Source: Bog-159 sp049511415 (GTDB lineage: Bacteria; Acidobacteriota; Terriglobia; Bryobacterales; Bryobacteraceae). From it: a stretch of 64,000 nt of DNA. The translations under genes and the position numbers were made by a program. Where the stretch lies: positions 26,181-90,180 of the forward strand of contig JBEKYC010000023.1 of assembly GCA_049511415.1 (NCBI GenBank). Direction: 5' to 3'. The notes beneath the pieces are model-generated. The model ran no database searches. It was not told where the DNA came from and was given only the letters and a program-made list of their open reading frames with translations. Below are positions 1-8,923 of the stretch, in pieces. Positions within the stretch are counted from its first letter, which is position 1. Every line of letters begins with the position of its first letter.

Positions 1-2
1 CG

Positions 3-335
3 CTGGGGCAGCGCCGCGCCGAGCTGGCCGACGCCCGTGGACGCATCGAAGCCGACGTGCGCGATGCGTTTCTGGATCTGGAAACCGCCGCCCACCAGTT
101 GGATGTCTCGCGCAACAACCAGCAGGTGGCCCGGGAGACCCTGGCCCTCACCCGCCAGCGTTTTGAAGCGGGCATCACCGACGCCGTGGAAGTGACTCAA
201 GCCCAGGAGTCCGTGGCGTCCGCGGATCTGGACTACATCACCAGCCTCTTCGCCCACAACCTGGCAAAAGTGGAGCTGGCCCGCGCCACCGGCAATGCCG
301 AACAGCATCTGGGCCAATTCCTACACATGCCCTAG
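3..335 (+). CDS. TolC-family outer-membrane efflux protein, C-terminal part (5' cut by window edge)
   Basis: The reading frame is open from the window edge and ends at a TAG. The visible 110 residues are amphipathic helix typical of the TolC barrel-tunnel hairpins. They include a run of Glu/Gln/Ala-rich heptads and a segment reading TRQRFEAGITDAVEVTQAQ, the usual conserved signature before the last helix of outer-membrane efflux proteins (F.xG..s..dvl.aq). Such proteins form the outer-membrane exit duct of RND or ABC tripartite pumps. The pump partners must lie left of the window. The family call is fairly sure; the substrate cannot be told. Confidence 0.8.
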   Translation: MGQRRAELADARGRIEADVRDAFLDLETAAHQLDVSRNNQQVARETLALTRQRFEAGITDAVEVTQAQESVASADLDYITSLFAHNLAKVELARATGNAEQHLGQFLHMP

Positions 336-443
336 CCAAGGCAAACGAGGCAACCGGAATCACCGCGTCTCCCCCTCGCCGCGTCGCCCCCTCCTAACAT
401 CGACGCCTTCCGTCGATGTTGGCGCGCCCCGCGCGCCGGAAGC

Positions 444-1121
444 CTACCGCGCGTTCTGCCGCAGCCATTCCTTGAAGGCGTCGCGATATAGGGTGATGCC
501 CTTGCGCGAGTACCGCAGGTAGCCTTCCCTGCGGAACTGATTCATATAGTGCGTGACAATCTCGCGCGAAGTGCCCACGTACTGCGAAAGCAGTTCGTGC
601 GTGAACGGCGCCATATTCGTCGATCCATCCGCCTCGGGCGTGCCCAGCCGCTCGGAAAAGCGGATCAGCGAACGCGCCAGCCGGCGGGCGATATTGTCCA
701 CCGAAAAACTCTCGATGCGCTGCCCGAAATCGATCGTCCGCTGCACCAGGATCTGCAGCAGCGCCACCGCCAGGCGCGGCCGTTTGCCCACGATGTCCTC
801 GATCTCCGCGGTGGTCCAAGTCATCAGCTTGGTGCCTTCCAGCGCCGTGGCCGATTCGGCCCGGTGGGGCAGATTCAAAAGCGCCGATTCCCCGAAAAAC
901 TCGTCCGTTTGATAAATGTCCACTACCACCTGATGGCCGTCTTCAGCCATCCGGGATACCTTGACCTTGCCTTCGATCACCAGATATAAGCTGGTGGAGG
1001 GTTGGTCCTGACTGTAAATGTTCTGACCCTTCTTGTACTCCACGATTGTCGAGCACGGCAGATGGGCCAATGGATCTTCCAGCGTTCTTTGAGGTGCGAT
1101 CACTCTCGCGGTACTTGCCAT
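444..1121 (-). CDS. Crp/Fnr-family transcription regulator
   Basis: About 226 residues with the standard two-domain layout. An N-terminal cyclic-nucleotide-binding-like beta-barrel (about residues 20-130) contains a FFGESALL stretch matching the phosphate-binding cassette region. A C-terminal winged helix (about 160-220) has the recognition segment LLSQYVGTSREIVTHYMNQF. There is no N-terminal cysteine cluster, so it is not an Fe-S FNR. I chose the ATG at 1121 because GGAGG at 1129-1133 sits 7 bases upstream. ATGs further up at 1127 and 1157 are also open but poorly spaced. The small exported protein gene lies immediately upstream in the same orientation. The ligand is unknown. Confidence 0.9.
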   Translation of the reverse strand: MASTARVIAPQRTLEDPLAHLPCSTIVEYKKGQNIYSQDQPSTSLYLVIEGKVKVSRMAEDGHQVVVDIYQTDEFFGESALLNLPHRAESATALEGTKLMTWTTAEIEDIVGKRPRLAVALLQILVQRTIDFGQRIESFSVDNIARRLARSLIRFSERLGTPEADGSTNMAPFTHELLSQYVGTSREIVTHYMNQFRREGYLRYSRKGITLYRDAFKEWLRQNAR

Positions 1122-1153
1122 ATGCATTCCTCCAAAACTGTCTTGATTTGATG

Positions 1154-1480
1154 TCATTTGGGTTGCGCCTCCGATGGAGCACAGGTCTGCGAAACGGTCT
1201 TCAGACTTTCTACGGTCAGGACCGGCAGCGGCTGATCGTCCGAGAGCCGTCCCTGGACCGTAACCTTCTCGCCCATGTGGCGTGCGAAATTATCCTCCGC
1301 CGATCCAGCCGCGGGGCGCAAGCGGGCTGTCGGCTTCAAATCCCGATCGTTGGTGAGCACGTATTCTCCGTCGCGCTCGTCCACGCAGCCGGTCAAAGAA
1401 GTCTTCGCGGCTTTGCTGGTTTGCGCCGAACACGCCATCGCGCTCGCCGCAAGCACCAGGAAAACCAACAGATTTCGCAT
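1154..1480 (-). CDS. Small exported protein, possible lipoprotein
   Basis: 108 residues with a clear signal peptide (MRNLLVFLVLAASAMAC) whose cleavage region ends in a cysteine. It may therefore be a lipoprotein, although the lipobox (AMAC) is imperfect. The mature part has GCVDERDGEYVLTNDRDLKP and VTVQGRLSDDQPLPVLTVESLK, a beta-rich pattern like small OB-fold periplasmic proteins common in acidobacteria. A GAGGAG-like ribosome site sits just before the ATG. It ends right before the Crp/Fnr gene and may be transcribed with it. No specific function is recognised. Confidence 0.7.
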   Translation of the reverse strand: MRNLLVFLVLAASAMACSAQTSKAAKTSLTGCVDERDGEYVLTNDRDLKPTARLRPAAGSAEDNFARHMGEKVTVQGRLSDDQPLPVLTVESLKTVSQTCAPSEAQPK

Positions 1481-1659
1481 CGACTCCTCTCTTCCGCGCC
1501 TTTAGAGCATTCCGCGTGCCATTCGTGATATTCCTACCGTGGCGCTCAATACACTATGAAACCCAGTATCCCGGCGTGCAGTTTCGCACGATTTGCGAGA
1601 AATGTACTGTGTAGACCTTGCATCGATGTGCAGGATTTGTTGCGTGTCGCCCGCTTATC

Positions 1660-4368
1660 ATGAAAAGACTGGACATGCGTTATCTGCTGTTTCTCCTCGC
1701 CATCCCCATCTGCGCTGTCGAATATTCGGCTCCCGCCGGCATCCGCCCGGCATTGCGGCGCCCCGGCGCGGCCAGCATTCTGCCCGGCGGACGCATCATT
1801 TCACCGCTGGGAAAGCAATACATTACCGGCCCAGGCCCGTTTGGACTGGCGATCAGCGCCAGCGGAAAATCGCTGGTATCCGCCAATAGCGGCCCAGACC
1901 GGTTCTCCCTGACCGTGCTGGAGCAGGCCAAGGACGGCAACTGGCAGGTCCGCCAGTTGTTCGCACCCCGGAAGCGGAAGCCCGAAGGCCCCCAAGACAA
2001 AGACAAAGGTAAAGACAAGGACGATGACCAGTGGCACAGCGTCTTTATGGGCCTGGCATTCGCCGGCGAGCGCGCCGTGTATGCCTCCGAGGGCAACACC
2101 GGCCGCGTCCGCCTGATCGACCTCGGCGCCGGCGACTCCAAACGAAACTATGACTTAAACCAGGATGGCTTCACCGATAGCTTCACCGGAGATCTGGCCT
2201 ACGATGCCGATCGCGGCATCATCTGGGTCTTGGATCAGGCCAATTTCCGCCTGGCTGCCATCGACGTGCGCAAGCACCACGTGCTGTCGTCCGTGCGGCT
2301 CGGCCGCCTGCCCTTCGCCCTGGCGCTTTCCCCCGATAAGCGCAAAGCCTATGTTACGAACGTCGGCGTCTTTGAATATCGGGCCATCCCCGGTATCGAT
2401 CCCCATGACTTGCGCGATACGGGCCTGCCTTTTCCGGCCTTCGGCTTTCCTTCCCCGGAATCCCGCGCCGGCACCCGCGTTGAAACCGGCAAGGGCCCCG
2501 TGGACGTGCCCGCCTTGGGAGATCCCAATGTGCGCGAATCGAATTCCCTGGCTGTAATCGACCTGAACGATCCAGCAGCGCCCAAACTTGAGACGTTCAT
2601 CCGCACCGGCCTGCCGTTCGGCGACGGAATCGACGGCGGCAGCAGTCCGTCCGGCGTGGTCGCCACCGCCGACCGCGTGTTCGTCTCCAACGCGCATAAC
2701 GATTCCATTACCGTGATCGATCCCAAATCCAACAGCGTGGCCGGCCAGATCGAGATCCGCATTCCCGGTCTCGAAAACGTGCGCGGCGCGCTGCCCATCG
2801 GGATGGCTTTCGATCCGTCCAGCGGCTGGCTGCTGGTGGCCGAAGCGGGCATCAATGCCGTGGGGGTAATCGACACCGCCCAATCCAAGCTCATTGGACA
2901 TCTGCCCGTAGCCTGGTTCCCCAGTCAGGTGCTGGTCGACCGCGGACGCGTGTTCGTCGCCAATGTGAACGGACCCGGCACCGGCCCCAACGTCTGGCAG
3001 GATGCCTTTCCGGTGAGCCCGGACGCTTCCCCCGCGTTCATCGGCACCATGCGCCGCGGCAGCATCTCGTCCTTCGCCCTGCCGGATGCGGCGGAGCTGG
3101 CGGAGGCGAGCCGGACGGTGATGGATAACAACGGTCTGCGGCCGCGCGACGAAACGCCCGGCGCGCTCCCCGACGCCGTGAAATACGTGGTGCTCATCGT
3201 GAAGGAGAATCGCACTTACGATGAAGTCTTCGGCGACATCATGCGCCTGGCCAACGGCACTTCCGTGATGGGCGCTCCTGCCATCGCGCGCTTCGGACGC
3301 CTCGGTCACGCGGCGGGCAAAGGCAACCGCCTCAGCCTGCAGCGTGTGGACGTCACCCCCAATCACCACACCATGGCGCTGCGCTGGACCTTCAGCGACA
3401 ATTTCTACGCCGATTCGGAAGTCAGCGTGGACGGGCATCACTGGCTGGTGGGCGCCTACCCGGATGCCTGGACCGAATCGTCGTTCCGCGCCTCTTACGC
3501 CGATGCCCGCGATTTCCGCTTCCCCACCACCGCGCCCGGCCGCTTCCTCTTCGCCGGCGGCAATTCATCGGTGCATCCCGAAGAGCAGCCGGAGGGCGGC
3601 ACCATCTGGCATCACCTGGCGCGCCACGGCGTCTCATTCCGCAACTACGGGGAAGGATTCGAACTGGCCGGCGGCGACGAAAGCCCCGGATACAAACCCA
3701 CCGGCGCGCGCTTCGTCACCAACGTGCCCATGCCGGAGCCGCTCTTCAGCCATACTTCGCGCGATTACCCCATGTTCAACACCAACATCCCGGATCAGTT
3801 CCGCGCCACCCAATTCATCCACGAGATCCAGGAAAAGTACGTGAAAGGCGGCGAGCCGTTTCCGCATTTCATCTTCATACACCTGCCCAACGATCACATG
3901 ACCGAGCCGCGTCCGCAGGATGGCTACCCATACGAGGCGTCGTACGTGGCCGATAACGACTACGCCCTGGGCCGCATCGTGGAGTTTCTGTCGCAGACGC
4001 CCTGGTGGCGGGAGATGGCCATCTTCGTCACCGAAGACGACGCCCAGGGCGGCCGCGACCACATCGACGCCCACCGTACGGTCTTCATCGGGATGGGGCC
4101 GTATTTCAAGCGCGGCTATGTCTCGCACGTCAACACCAGCTTTCCTGGAATGCTGAAGACCATCTTCCGCCTGCTGGGCCTGCCGCCCTTGAACCTGTTC
4201 GACGCCGTAGCCAGCGACTTGAGCGACTGCTTCACCAGCACGCCGGACTACGAGGGCTACCACGTCCAACCCGAGGACAAGCGCCTCTTCGATCCCGCCG
4301 CCGCGCGCGAACCGTTGGACCCCAAGCCGTCGATCAAAATGGACGACCCCGCCGAAGTGGTGCGGTAG
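1660..4368 (+). CDS. Secreted YVTN beta-propeller / alkaline-phosphatase-superfamily phosphoesterase
   Basis: About 902 residues. A signal peptide (MKRLDMRYLLFLLAIPICA) is followed by a seven-bladed propeller region of YncE/YVTN type to about residue 490, with blades such as SLAVIDLNDPAAPKLETF and DSITVIDPKSNSVAGQIEI. The C-terminal half (about 505-870) is a phosphoesterase of the acid phosphatase/phospholipase C-like family. Its metal-site motifs are KENRTYDEVFGD, SVDGHHWLVGAYP, HLPNDHMTE and VTEDDAQGGRDHIDAHRT. A Lys/Asp-rich insert (KDKDKGKDKDDD) lies at about 110-125. The ATG at 1660 (or 1675) is preferred over one at 1618 because it leads directly into the signal peptide. It probably hydrolyses phosphate esters outside the cytoplasm; the substrate is unknown. 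Confidence 0.88.
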   Translation: MKRLDMRYLLFLLAIPICAVEYSAPAGIRPALRRPGAASILPGGRIISPLGKQYITGPGPFGLAISASGKSLVSANSGPDRFSLTVLEQAKDGNWQVRQLFAPRKRKPEGPQDKDKGKDKDDDQWHSVFMGLAFAGERAVYASEGNTGRVRLIDLGAGDSKRNYDLNQDGFTDSFTGDLAYDADRGIIWVLDQANFRLAAIDVRKHHVLSSVRLGRLPFALALSPDKRKAYVTNVGVFEYRAIPGIDPHDLRDTGLPFPAFGFPSPESRAGTRVETGKGPVDVPALGDPNVRESNSLAVIDLNDPAAPKLETFIRTGLPFGDGIDGGSSPSGVVATADRVFVSNAHNDSITVIDPKSNSVAGQIEIRIPGLENVRGALPIGMAFDPSSGWLLVAEAGINAVGVIDTAQSKLIGHLPVAWFPSQVLVDRGRVFVANVNGPGTGPNVWQDAFPVSPDASPAFIGTMRRGSISSFALPDAAELAEASRTVMDNNGLRPRDETPGALPDAVKYVVLIVKENRTYDEVFGDIMRLANGTSVMGAPAIARFGRLGHAAGKGNRLSLQRVDVTPNHHTMALRWTFSDNFYADSEVSVDGHHWLVGAYPDAWTESSFRASYADARDFRFPTTAPGRFLFAGGNSSVHPEEQPEGGTIWHHLARHGVSFRNYGEGFELAGGDESPGYKPTGARFVTNVPMPEPLFSHTSRDYPMFNTNIPDQFRATQFIHEIQEKYVKGGEPFPHFIFIHLPNDHMTEPRPQDGYPYEASYVADNDYALGRIVEFLSQTPWWREMAIFVTEDDAQGGRDHIDAHRTVFIGMGPYFKRGYVSHVNTSFPGMLKTIFRLLGLPPLNLFDAVASDLSDCFTSTPDYEGYHVQPEDKRLFDPAAAREPLDPKPSIKMDDPAEVVR

Positions 4369-4451
4369 AAAACCATCGAGTTCTCCGGGTTTGTGATGGC
4401 GTAAATGATCTTGAAGCAGTGCTTAACGACAATGTTATCAATACTTTACTA

Positions 4452-4480
4452 TTGACACAACTGGACACGCTTGTTATGCT
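4452..4480 (+). promoter_or_regulatory. Consensus sigma-70-type promoter of the Panacea locus
   Basis: A perfect -35 hexamer TTGACA (4452-4457), a 17-base spacer and a -10 hexamer TATGCT (4475-4480). The first ATG downstream (4487) is 6 bases after the -10, so the transcript may be leaderless. Alternatively GGGAGG at 4489-4494 may serve an ATG at 4496, though the spacing is very short. It is the best-matching promoter I can see in the window. Confidence 0.75.
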
Positions 4481-4486
4481 TTAAGC

Positions 4487-4956
4487 ATGGGAGGCATGAC
4501 ATATACCTCATCAAGGCATCTTGGCTAGCCCCGCATATTGTGGCCTGGTTTAGTCCGAAGAACCGGCAAATTGATAACCTGAAACTTCAGAAGCTCCTGT
4601 ATTACGCCCAGGCGTGGCATCTGGCAATTTTTGGCACGCCAATACTTGCCGAGCAGATTGAGGCGTGGGTTCACGGTCCCGTGGTTCCAGAGGTCTTCCG
4701 CCTGTACAGGGATTACCAGTGGAACCCAATTCCCGCAAGTGTCCCAAGCGGCCAACTTCCCACGGGGCTCGGAAAACACGTGACCGAAGTGCTTATGGCA
4801 TACGGCGACTTCACCGGGTTGCAGCTAGAACGGCTTACGCACAGTGAACGCCCCTGGCAAGCGGCCCGCGGCGGGTTGCCGCCCGATGCGCCCTCGCATA
4901 ACGTGATCACGCACCAATCGATGAAGGAATATTATCGAGCTCGCATGAATGGCTAA
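4487..4956 (+). pseudogene. Panacea-domain antitoxin (DUF4065/SocA-like), frame disrupted near the N-terminus
   Basis: The main frame reads APHIVAWFSPKNRQIDNLKL, QKLLYYAQAWHLAIFGTPIL and EAWVHGPVVPEVFRLYRDY. This is the Panacea domain (family DUF4065), which acts as the chaperone-like antitoxin in many toxin-antitoxin pairs. The only ATGs after the promoter (4487, 4496) are in another frame and give MTYTSSRHLG followed by a stop at 4526-4528. A one-base loss around 4520-4530 would join that peptide to the Panacea frame. In the Panacea frame itself the only starts are TTG 4471, upstream of the predicted transcript, and GTG 4540, which would delete the first helix. I infer an early frameshift; an unusual start is the alternative. 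Confidence 0.65.
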
Positions 4957-5372
4957 AATGGGCGGGTCCGGCCGGACGCTCCGCCCGTTACGCACACTGA
5001 CGTTTTCCTTTAAGCATCTGGACCTGACTCACCGCAAATTCAAGTCAGAAGATTGCACGCTCCAATTCTGGAACAGCCTGCTATCCGCCTTGAAGTATTT
5101 TAGCGAGCGGACTGTAGAGGATTTTCGCGATATCGACCATAGTGAACATCGTCACTTCATTGATTTCCGGGAGACATCCGAACCCTCCGGGTTCGGAATT
5201 GGGGCCACTGACGACGTTGACCTTTGGCAGCAACCCTGGCAATTTGCGCTGGAACCGGATCCATGCGCCGCCGAAGTCGCTGTGGCGAGTGCATGGCGTA
5301 ATAATCAGCGACACGTTTTACCTGATCTGGCTGGATCCAGACCATAAACTCTCTTCATTACCGTCGTCGTGA
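4949..5372 (+). pseudogene. Toxin partner of the Panacea antitoxin, frameshifted
   Basis: It starts with an ATG overlapping the Panacea stop by 8 bases. The first frame gives KFKSEDCTLQFWNSLLSAL, KYFSERTVEDFRDIDH and HRHFIDFRETSEP. The similarity to Panacea partners then moves to the +1 frame: ELGPLTTLTFGSNPGNLRW, SLWRVHGVIISDTFYLIWLD, PDHKLS. The change falls at about 5175-5200. The second half has the WRVHG..I...FYLIWLDPDHKL end that I associate with small proteins encoded next to Panacea genes. The first frame alone runs 132 residues with an unrelated tail. The toxin is probably inactive, and the biochemical activity of the family is not certain from sequence. Confidence 0.6.
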
Positions 5373-5494
5373 AATCTTGATTTAAGACGCCTTTAGGACC
5401 CCGCCCGTAGCGGCAATCTGCTCGAACACAACGAAGTAGCCGGAGCGCGTCAAGCAGGCGCTCCCCCGCATGACGCGCGTGTCTCGCGTTAATC

Positions 5495-6394
5495 CTACCG
5501 CCGCTTCAACGCCTCCAACTCCTCCAGCGTGCGCGGCCAGTCCTTGCCCAGCAGCCGCGACAGCCCCCGGTCCGCCAGCACCTTGCCGCCTGTCTGGCAG
5601 CGCGCGCAATAATCCGTCTCGTTGTCCGCGTAGCGGATGCGCTGTACCGGCTCGCCGCACCGCGGACAAGGTTGTCCATAACGCCCGTGTACCGCCATGC
5701 CATCCCGGAACGCCGTGACCTTCTCCGGAAACTTGCCGCGTGCCTCGGCGCGCAGCCGGTCGAGCCACAGCCGCAGTGTATCGCGCGTGGCGGCGTACAA
5801 GCGCGCCATCTCTTCCGCCGTGAGCTTCTGCGTCTGCGCGATCGGCGAGAGCCGCGCCGCATGCAGAATTTCGTCCGAATAAGCATTGCCGATGCCGCTG
5901 AACGTGCGCGGATCGGTGAGCGCGCGCTTCAGCGTATGATTCTCCGCGGTCAACACCTCCCGAAACGCACCCAAATCCGCTGCGAACACATCGATGCCAC
6001 CCGGATCGAGCCCCCGCAACCCCTCCTCGCCGCGCACCACGTGCAGCGACGCCCGCCGTTTGCTCCCGGCCTCGGTCAGCGTCAGCGTGCCGTCCGCAAA
6101 ATCCAACGCCGCCAGATTCTGGCGGCCGCCCAGCTTCGCCCCCGCTGCGCGCCAATGCAGCCGTCCCGCGATCATCAGGTGCAGCACCAGCCAGATATCG
6201 CCCTCTACCCCGATCGCGATGCGCTTGCCCACCCGCCGCAGGCCGCTCACCGTGCGCCCCTCCGCCTCCGCCGGCGCAGGCTCCATTGTCCGCAATAGAA
6301 AAGGATTGCCCAGGCGCACGCGCTGCAGCGTTTGCCCCATCACCCGCGGCTCCAGAGCCTCCAGGTACGCGGCGATATCCGGCAGTTCCGGCAC
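5495..6394 (-). CDS. Fpg/Nei-family DNA glycosylase (base-excision repair)
   Basis: 299 residues beginning MPELPD. The proline after Met is the Schiff-base nucleophile and Glu3 is the second catalytic residue of the Fpg/Nei fold. A helix-two-turn-helix region contains ALTDPRTFSGIGNAYSDEIL. A C-terminal zinc finger has ligands at about Cys243, Cys246, Cys263 and Cys266 (CPRC, CARC). The finger tip reads YADNETDYCARCQTGGK, without the usual GR(S/T)-FFC arginine of Fpg/Nei. This places it in a divergent subfamily whose lesion preference I cannot assign. It starts directly after the stop of the TonB receptor gene, so the two are likely co-transcribed. Confidence 0.9.
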   Translation of the reverse strand: MPELPDIAAYLEALEPRVMGQTLQRVRLGNPFLLRTMEPAPAEAEGRTVSGLRRVGKRIAIGVEGDIWLVLHLMIAGRLHWRAAGAKLGGRQNLAALDFADGTLTLTEAGSKRRASLHVVRGEEGLRGLDPGGIDVFAADLGAFREVLTAENHTLKRALTDPRTFSGIGNAYSDEILHAARLSPIAQTQKLTAEEMARLYAATRDTLRLWLDRLRAEARGKFPEKVTAFRDGMAVHGRYGQPCPRCGEPVQRIRYADNETDYCARCQTGGKVLADRGLSRLLGKDWPRTLEELEALKRR

Positions 6395-8863
6395 TTATTC
6401 TTTGCCCAGCCAGCGCAGGCGCGCCACGAAGTGGCGTCCCTCACTCGAGTAAAACGTCAAAAAGTTCGGCGATTCCACAATGTTATTCACCACCGTCGGG
6501 TTGCGGTGATCGGTCAAGTTATCCACCCCGCCGCGCAAAGCGAAACGATACTTGCCGAGATGCAGACGCCATTCCAGGTATAGGTTGATATTAAAATAGT
6601 CCGGGTACCGCAAGGAGTCCGGCGCGCCCACTAACTGCCCGTTGTCGTGCTGTATGGAGAACGGAAATCCGGTGCGCTCTTCAAACAGGTAAGCCACCGC
6701 CCAGTTCTTCCAGAATGTGGGCAGATATCCCCAGCTCAGGAACCGGTTCGGCGCGTCCCATGGCAACGGACCGGCGTTGTCCGATCCGATCAGCAAGGTC
6801 TGTTGCAGGGATGGGTCCAGCACTTCGTTCGAATGCGTGCGCGAGCGCGTGTAGCTGGCCATCCACTCGTAGCGCCCTCCCAGAGTCTGGTGAACGATCA
6901 CTTGCGCAGCGGCATATTCATCGTGCCGCGAGCTGGTCAAGGTGAAAATCTGCTCGATGTTCTCCGCATGATACTGGCTGGCGATCTCCGCCGGCGCCGC
7001 TATGGGCGCGGGCAGCGTATTCACATACGCGAATCCGTCCCCGCCCCGCTTCCGGTGCAGATTGAAGCTGGCGCGTATGTGCCGCCGAAACTGGTGATCC
7101 ACCCCGAAGCTCCAGTTCTGATACAGCGGCGCCTTCAAATGTTCGCTGGGCAAAGTATAGTAAGACAGCGCGTCCGGCAGCACCAGCGCGCCGGTCGGCG
7201 CGTAAATATCGGTAATTGTGTACTGGTCGAGCGGCCGCACGAAAAGCTGGATGATCGTAGGATCGTACAGCACCGCGAAGCCCGCCGAAATCCGCGTATT
7301 GCCCGAACGGGTTGGCGAATAGGAGATCGCCGTCCGCGGCGACCACAGCCATCGCCGCAGAATCTCGTCCCAGTCCTCCCGCACGCCTAATTCCAGAAAC
7401 AGGTTCTGACGCGCCTGCCAGTGATCCGTTATATACGACGACGCACTCAGGCTGGGCCGGTTCACATCGCCGTTCCCCGCGAATGTCACGGAGCGCAGTA
7501 AGTTGTCACTCACCCCGTAGAGATCGTACCCGGTCCGGCTGATGAACTGCGAGTAGTCCAGCCGGTCCACATCCACGCCTGTTTTCAGTTGATGCGTGCC
7601 CGCGAAATGCCAGCTTGGCAGAAACAGGTTCGTTAATAACTGCCCGCGCCGCGATTGTTGCGTGGAATTGATGAAGTTATAACCGCTGGTGCCCGTCGGC
7701 GTGATGATATAAGTGCCCTCGCCGAAAGGCACCAGCCGCGCCACCGTGGACATTTCCGCGAAGCCGATTTCCAATAGTGTGCCGCGCGCCACATAGATCT
7801 GATCCTTGAGCGAGACGAAATAAGTGCGCCCGCGCTGATCGAGCGTCGTCGAAGGCGGACTCAATGCGCCTAGCCCCAGTTCCGTGGCCCGCAGATAATT
7901 CACCAGAAAGTCGCTGTACAGAATGTTGGACGGAGTTATATTCACCTGTGTATGCAGTATGTTGCTGCCCTGCAGCGAAGTGGTTGTATTCTCATCCTTG
8001 GGCAGCCCCGGAATCACGTCGACGTTGTAATCCGCATCCAGGCTGTCGGCGAACCACGCGCGCCCCGTGACGAACGGGCCCGAAAAATTCAGCCGCGGCG
8101 TCCAGTCGCCCAGATGTGGGCCGCCTGCCGTGCTGAATCCGGGAAAGAAATTCGTCGCCGAATAGCGGAACTGATCGTCGCCCGTCTGAGTCTTGATCTG
8201 CAGCGTTCCCGCCGAGCCCTGCCCGTATTCGGGCGAGTACCGTCCGCTCAGGTAGTCGAGCGCGCTCACCGCTTCCACGCTCACCGTGGTCAGCAGGGTT
8301 CCCGTCAGCGGATCGCTGATGTTGAATCCGTCCAGCAGATAGTTGGTTTGGTTCTCGCGTCCGCCATCGAAATGCAGGCCGCCCGTCGCATCTTCCACTT
8401 GGCCCGGAATCAGCGCCATGGCCTCGCGCAGACTGTGCGTGGAAGGATACGGGATATCCATGATCTGAATTCCCGTCAGTTCCCGCTCCGACTGCGTCTG
8501 CTCTACGTCCAAAGTTTCCGGCGTAGCGTTGACGTCCACCGATTGCAGCACCTCTTTCGCGTGGTTCAGGATCAGGTCCACCGGCCCCATGCCCGCGCTG
8601 ATGCTGACCGCCAGGTTCTTCACGGAAAGATATCCCGCCTGCGTGGCCCCGAAGAAATACTGCCCTTCGGATGGAACATCCAGATGGAATCCACCGGTCG
8701 GGCTGGTGGTAGCGTGCCACTCCGCTCCCGCCGCATCGCGCACCGTGACGTCCACGCCGGCGATGCCGGCCTCATTCTCGTCAATCACGCGGCCCGTCAC
8801 TGCGATTCCGGCAGCCTGCACCGGGAGCGACAAAAGCAGTAGCGCCAAACACCAGCCTTTCAC
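6395..8863 (-). CDS. TonB-dependent receptor with N-terminal carboxypeptidase-regulatory-like domain
   Basis: 822 residues. A signal peptide (MKGWCLALLLLSLPVQAAG) is followed by a carboxypeptidase-regulatory-like (CarboxypepD_reg) beta-sandwich at about 22-105 (VTGRVIDENEAGIAGVDVTV). The plug domain at about 125-250 contains HSLREAMALIPG and DGGRENQTNYLLDGFNIS. The outer-membrane barrel extends to the C-terminus and ends in a strand with aromatic residues (FYSSEGRHFVARLRWLGKE). Proteins of this layout import large substrates in Bacteroidota and Acidobacteriota. The ligand is not evident. Its stop abuts the glycosylase start with no gap; upstream it is divergent from the Nudix gene across about 60 bases. 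Confidence 0.9.
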   Translation of the reverse strand: MKGWCLALLLLSLPVQAAGIAVTGRVIDENEAGIAGVDVTVRDAAGAEWHATTSPTGGFHLDVPSEGQYFFGATQAGYLSVKNLAVSISAGMGPVDLILNHAKEVLQSVDVNATPETLDVEQTQSERELTGIQIMDIPYPSTHSLREAMALIPGQVEDATGGLHFDGGRENQTNYLLDGFNISDPLTGTLLTTVSVEAVSALDYLSGRYSPEYGQGSAGTLQIKTQTGDDQFRYSATNFFPGFSTAGGPHLGDWTPRLNFSGPFVTGRAWFADSLDADYNVDVIPGLPKDENTTTSLQGSNILHTQVNITPSNILYSDFLVNYLRATELGLGALSPPSTTLDQRGRTYFVSLKDQIYVARGTLLEIGFAEMSTVARLVPFGEGTYIITPTGTSGYNFINSTQQSRRGQLLTNLFLPSWHFAGTHQLKTGVDVDRLDYSQFISRTGYDLYGVSDNLLRSVTFAGNGDVNRPSLSASSYITDHWQARQNLFLELGVREDWDEILRRWLWSPRTAISYSPTRSGNTRISAGFAVLYDPTIIQLFVRPLDQYTITDIYAPTGALVLPDALSYYTLPSEHLKAPLYQNWSFGVDHQFRRHIRASFNLHRKRGGDGFAYVNTLPAPIAAPAEIASQYHAENIEQIFTLTSSRHDEYAAAQVIVHQTLGGRYEWMASYTRSRTHSNEVLDPSLQQTLLIGSDNAGPLPWDAPNRFLSWGYLPTFWKNWAVAYLFEERTGFPFSIQHDNGQLVGAPDSLRYPDYFNINLYLEWRLHLGKYRFALRGGVDNLTDHRNPTVVNNIVESPNFLTFYSSEGRHFVARLRWLGKE

Positions 8864-8923
8864 CAGTTCTCCAGGTTTCCATTATCCCCCCGTCTGGACG
8901 TTTTCATAGCCGAGAATAGAACT

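Noticed and set aside
5382..6155. 257-codon minus-strand frame overlapping the glycosylase gene
   Set aside because: It is an alternative frame of the Fpg/Nei gene, which has full catalytic and zinc motifs; the alternative is Gly/Arg/Ala-rich with no motif.
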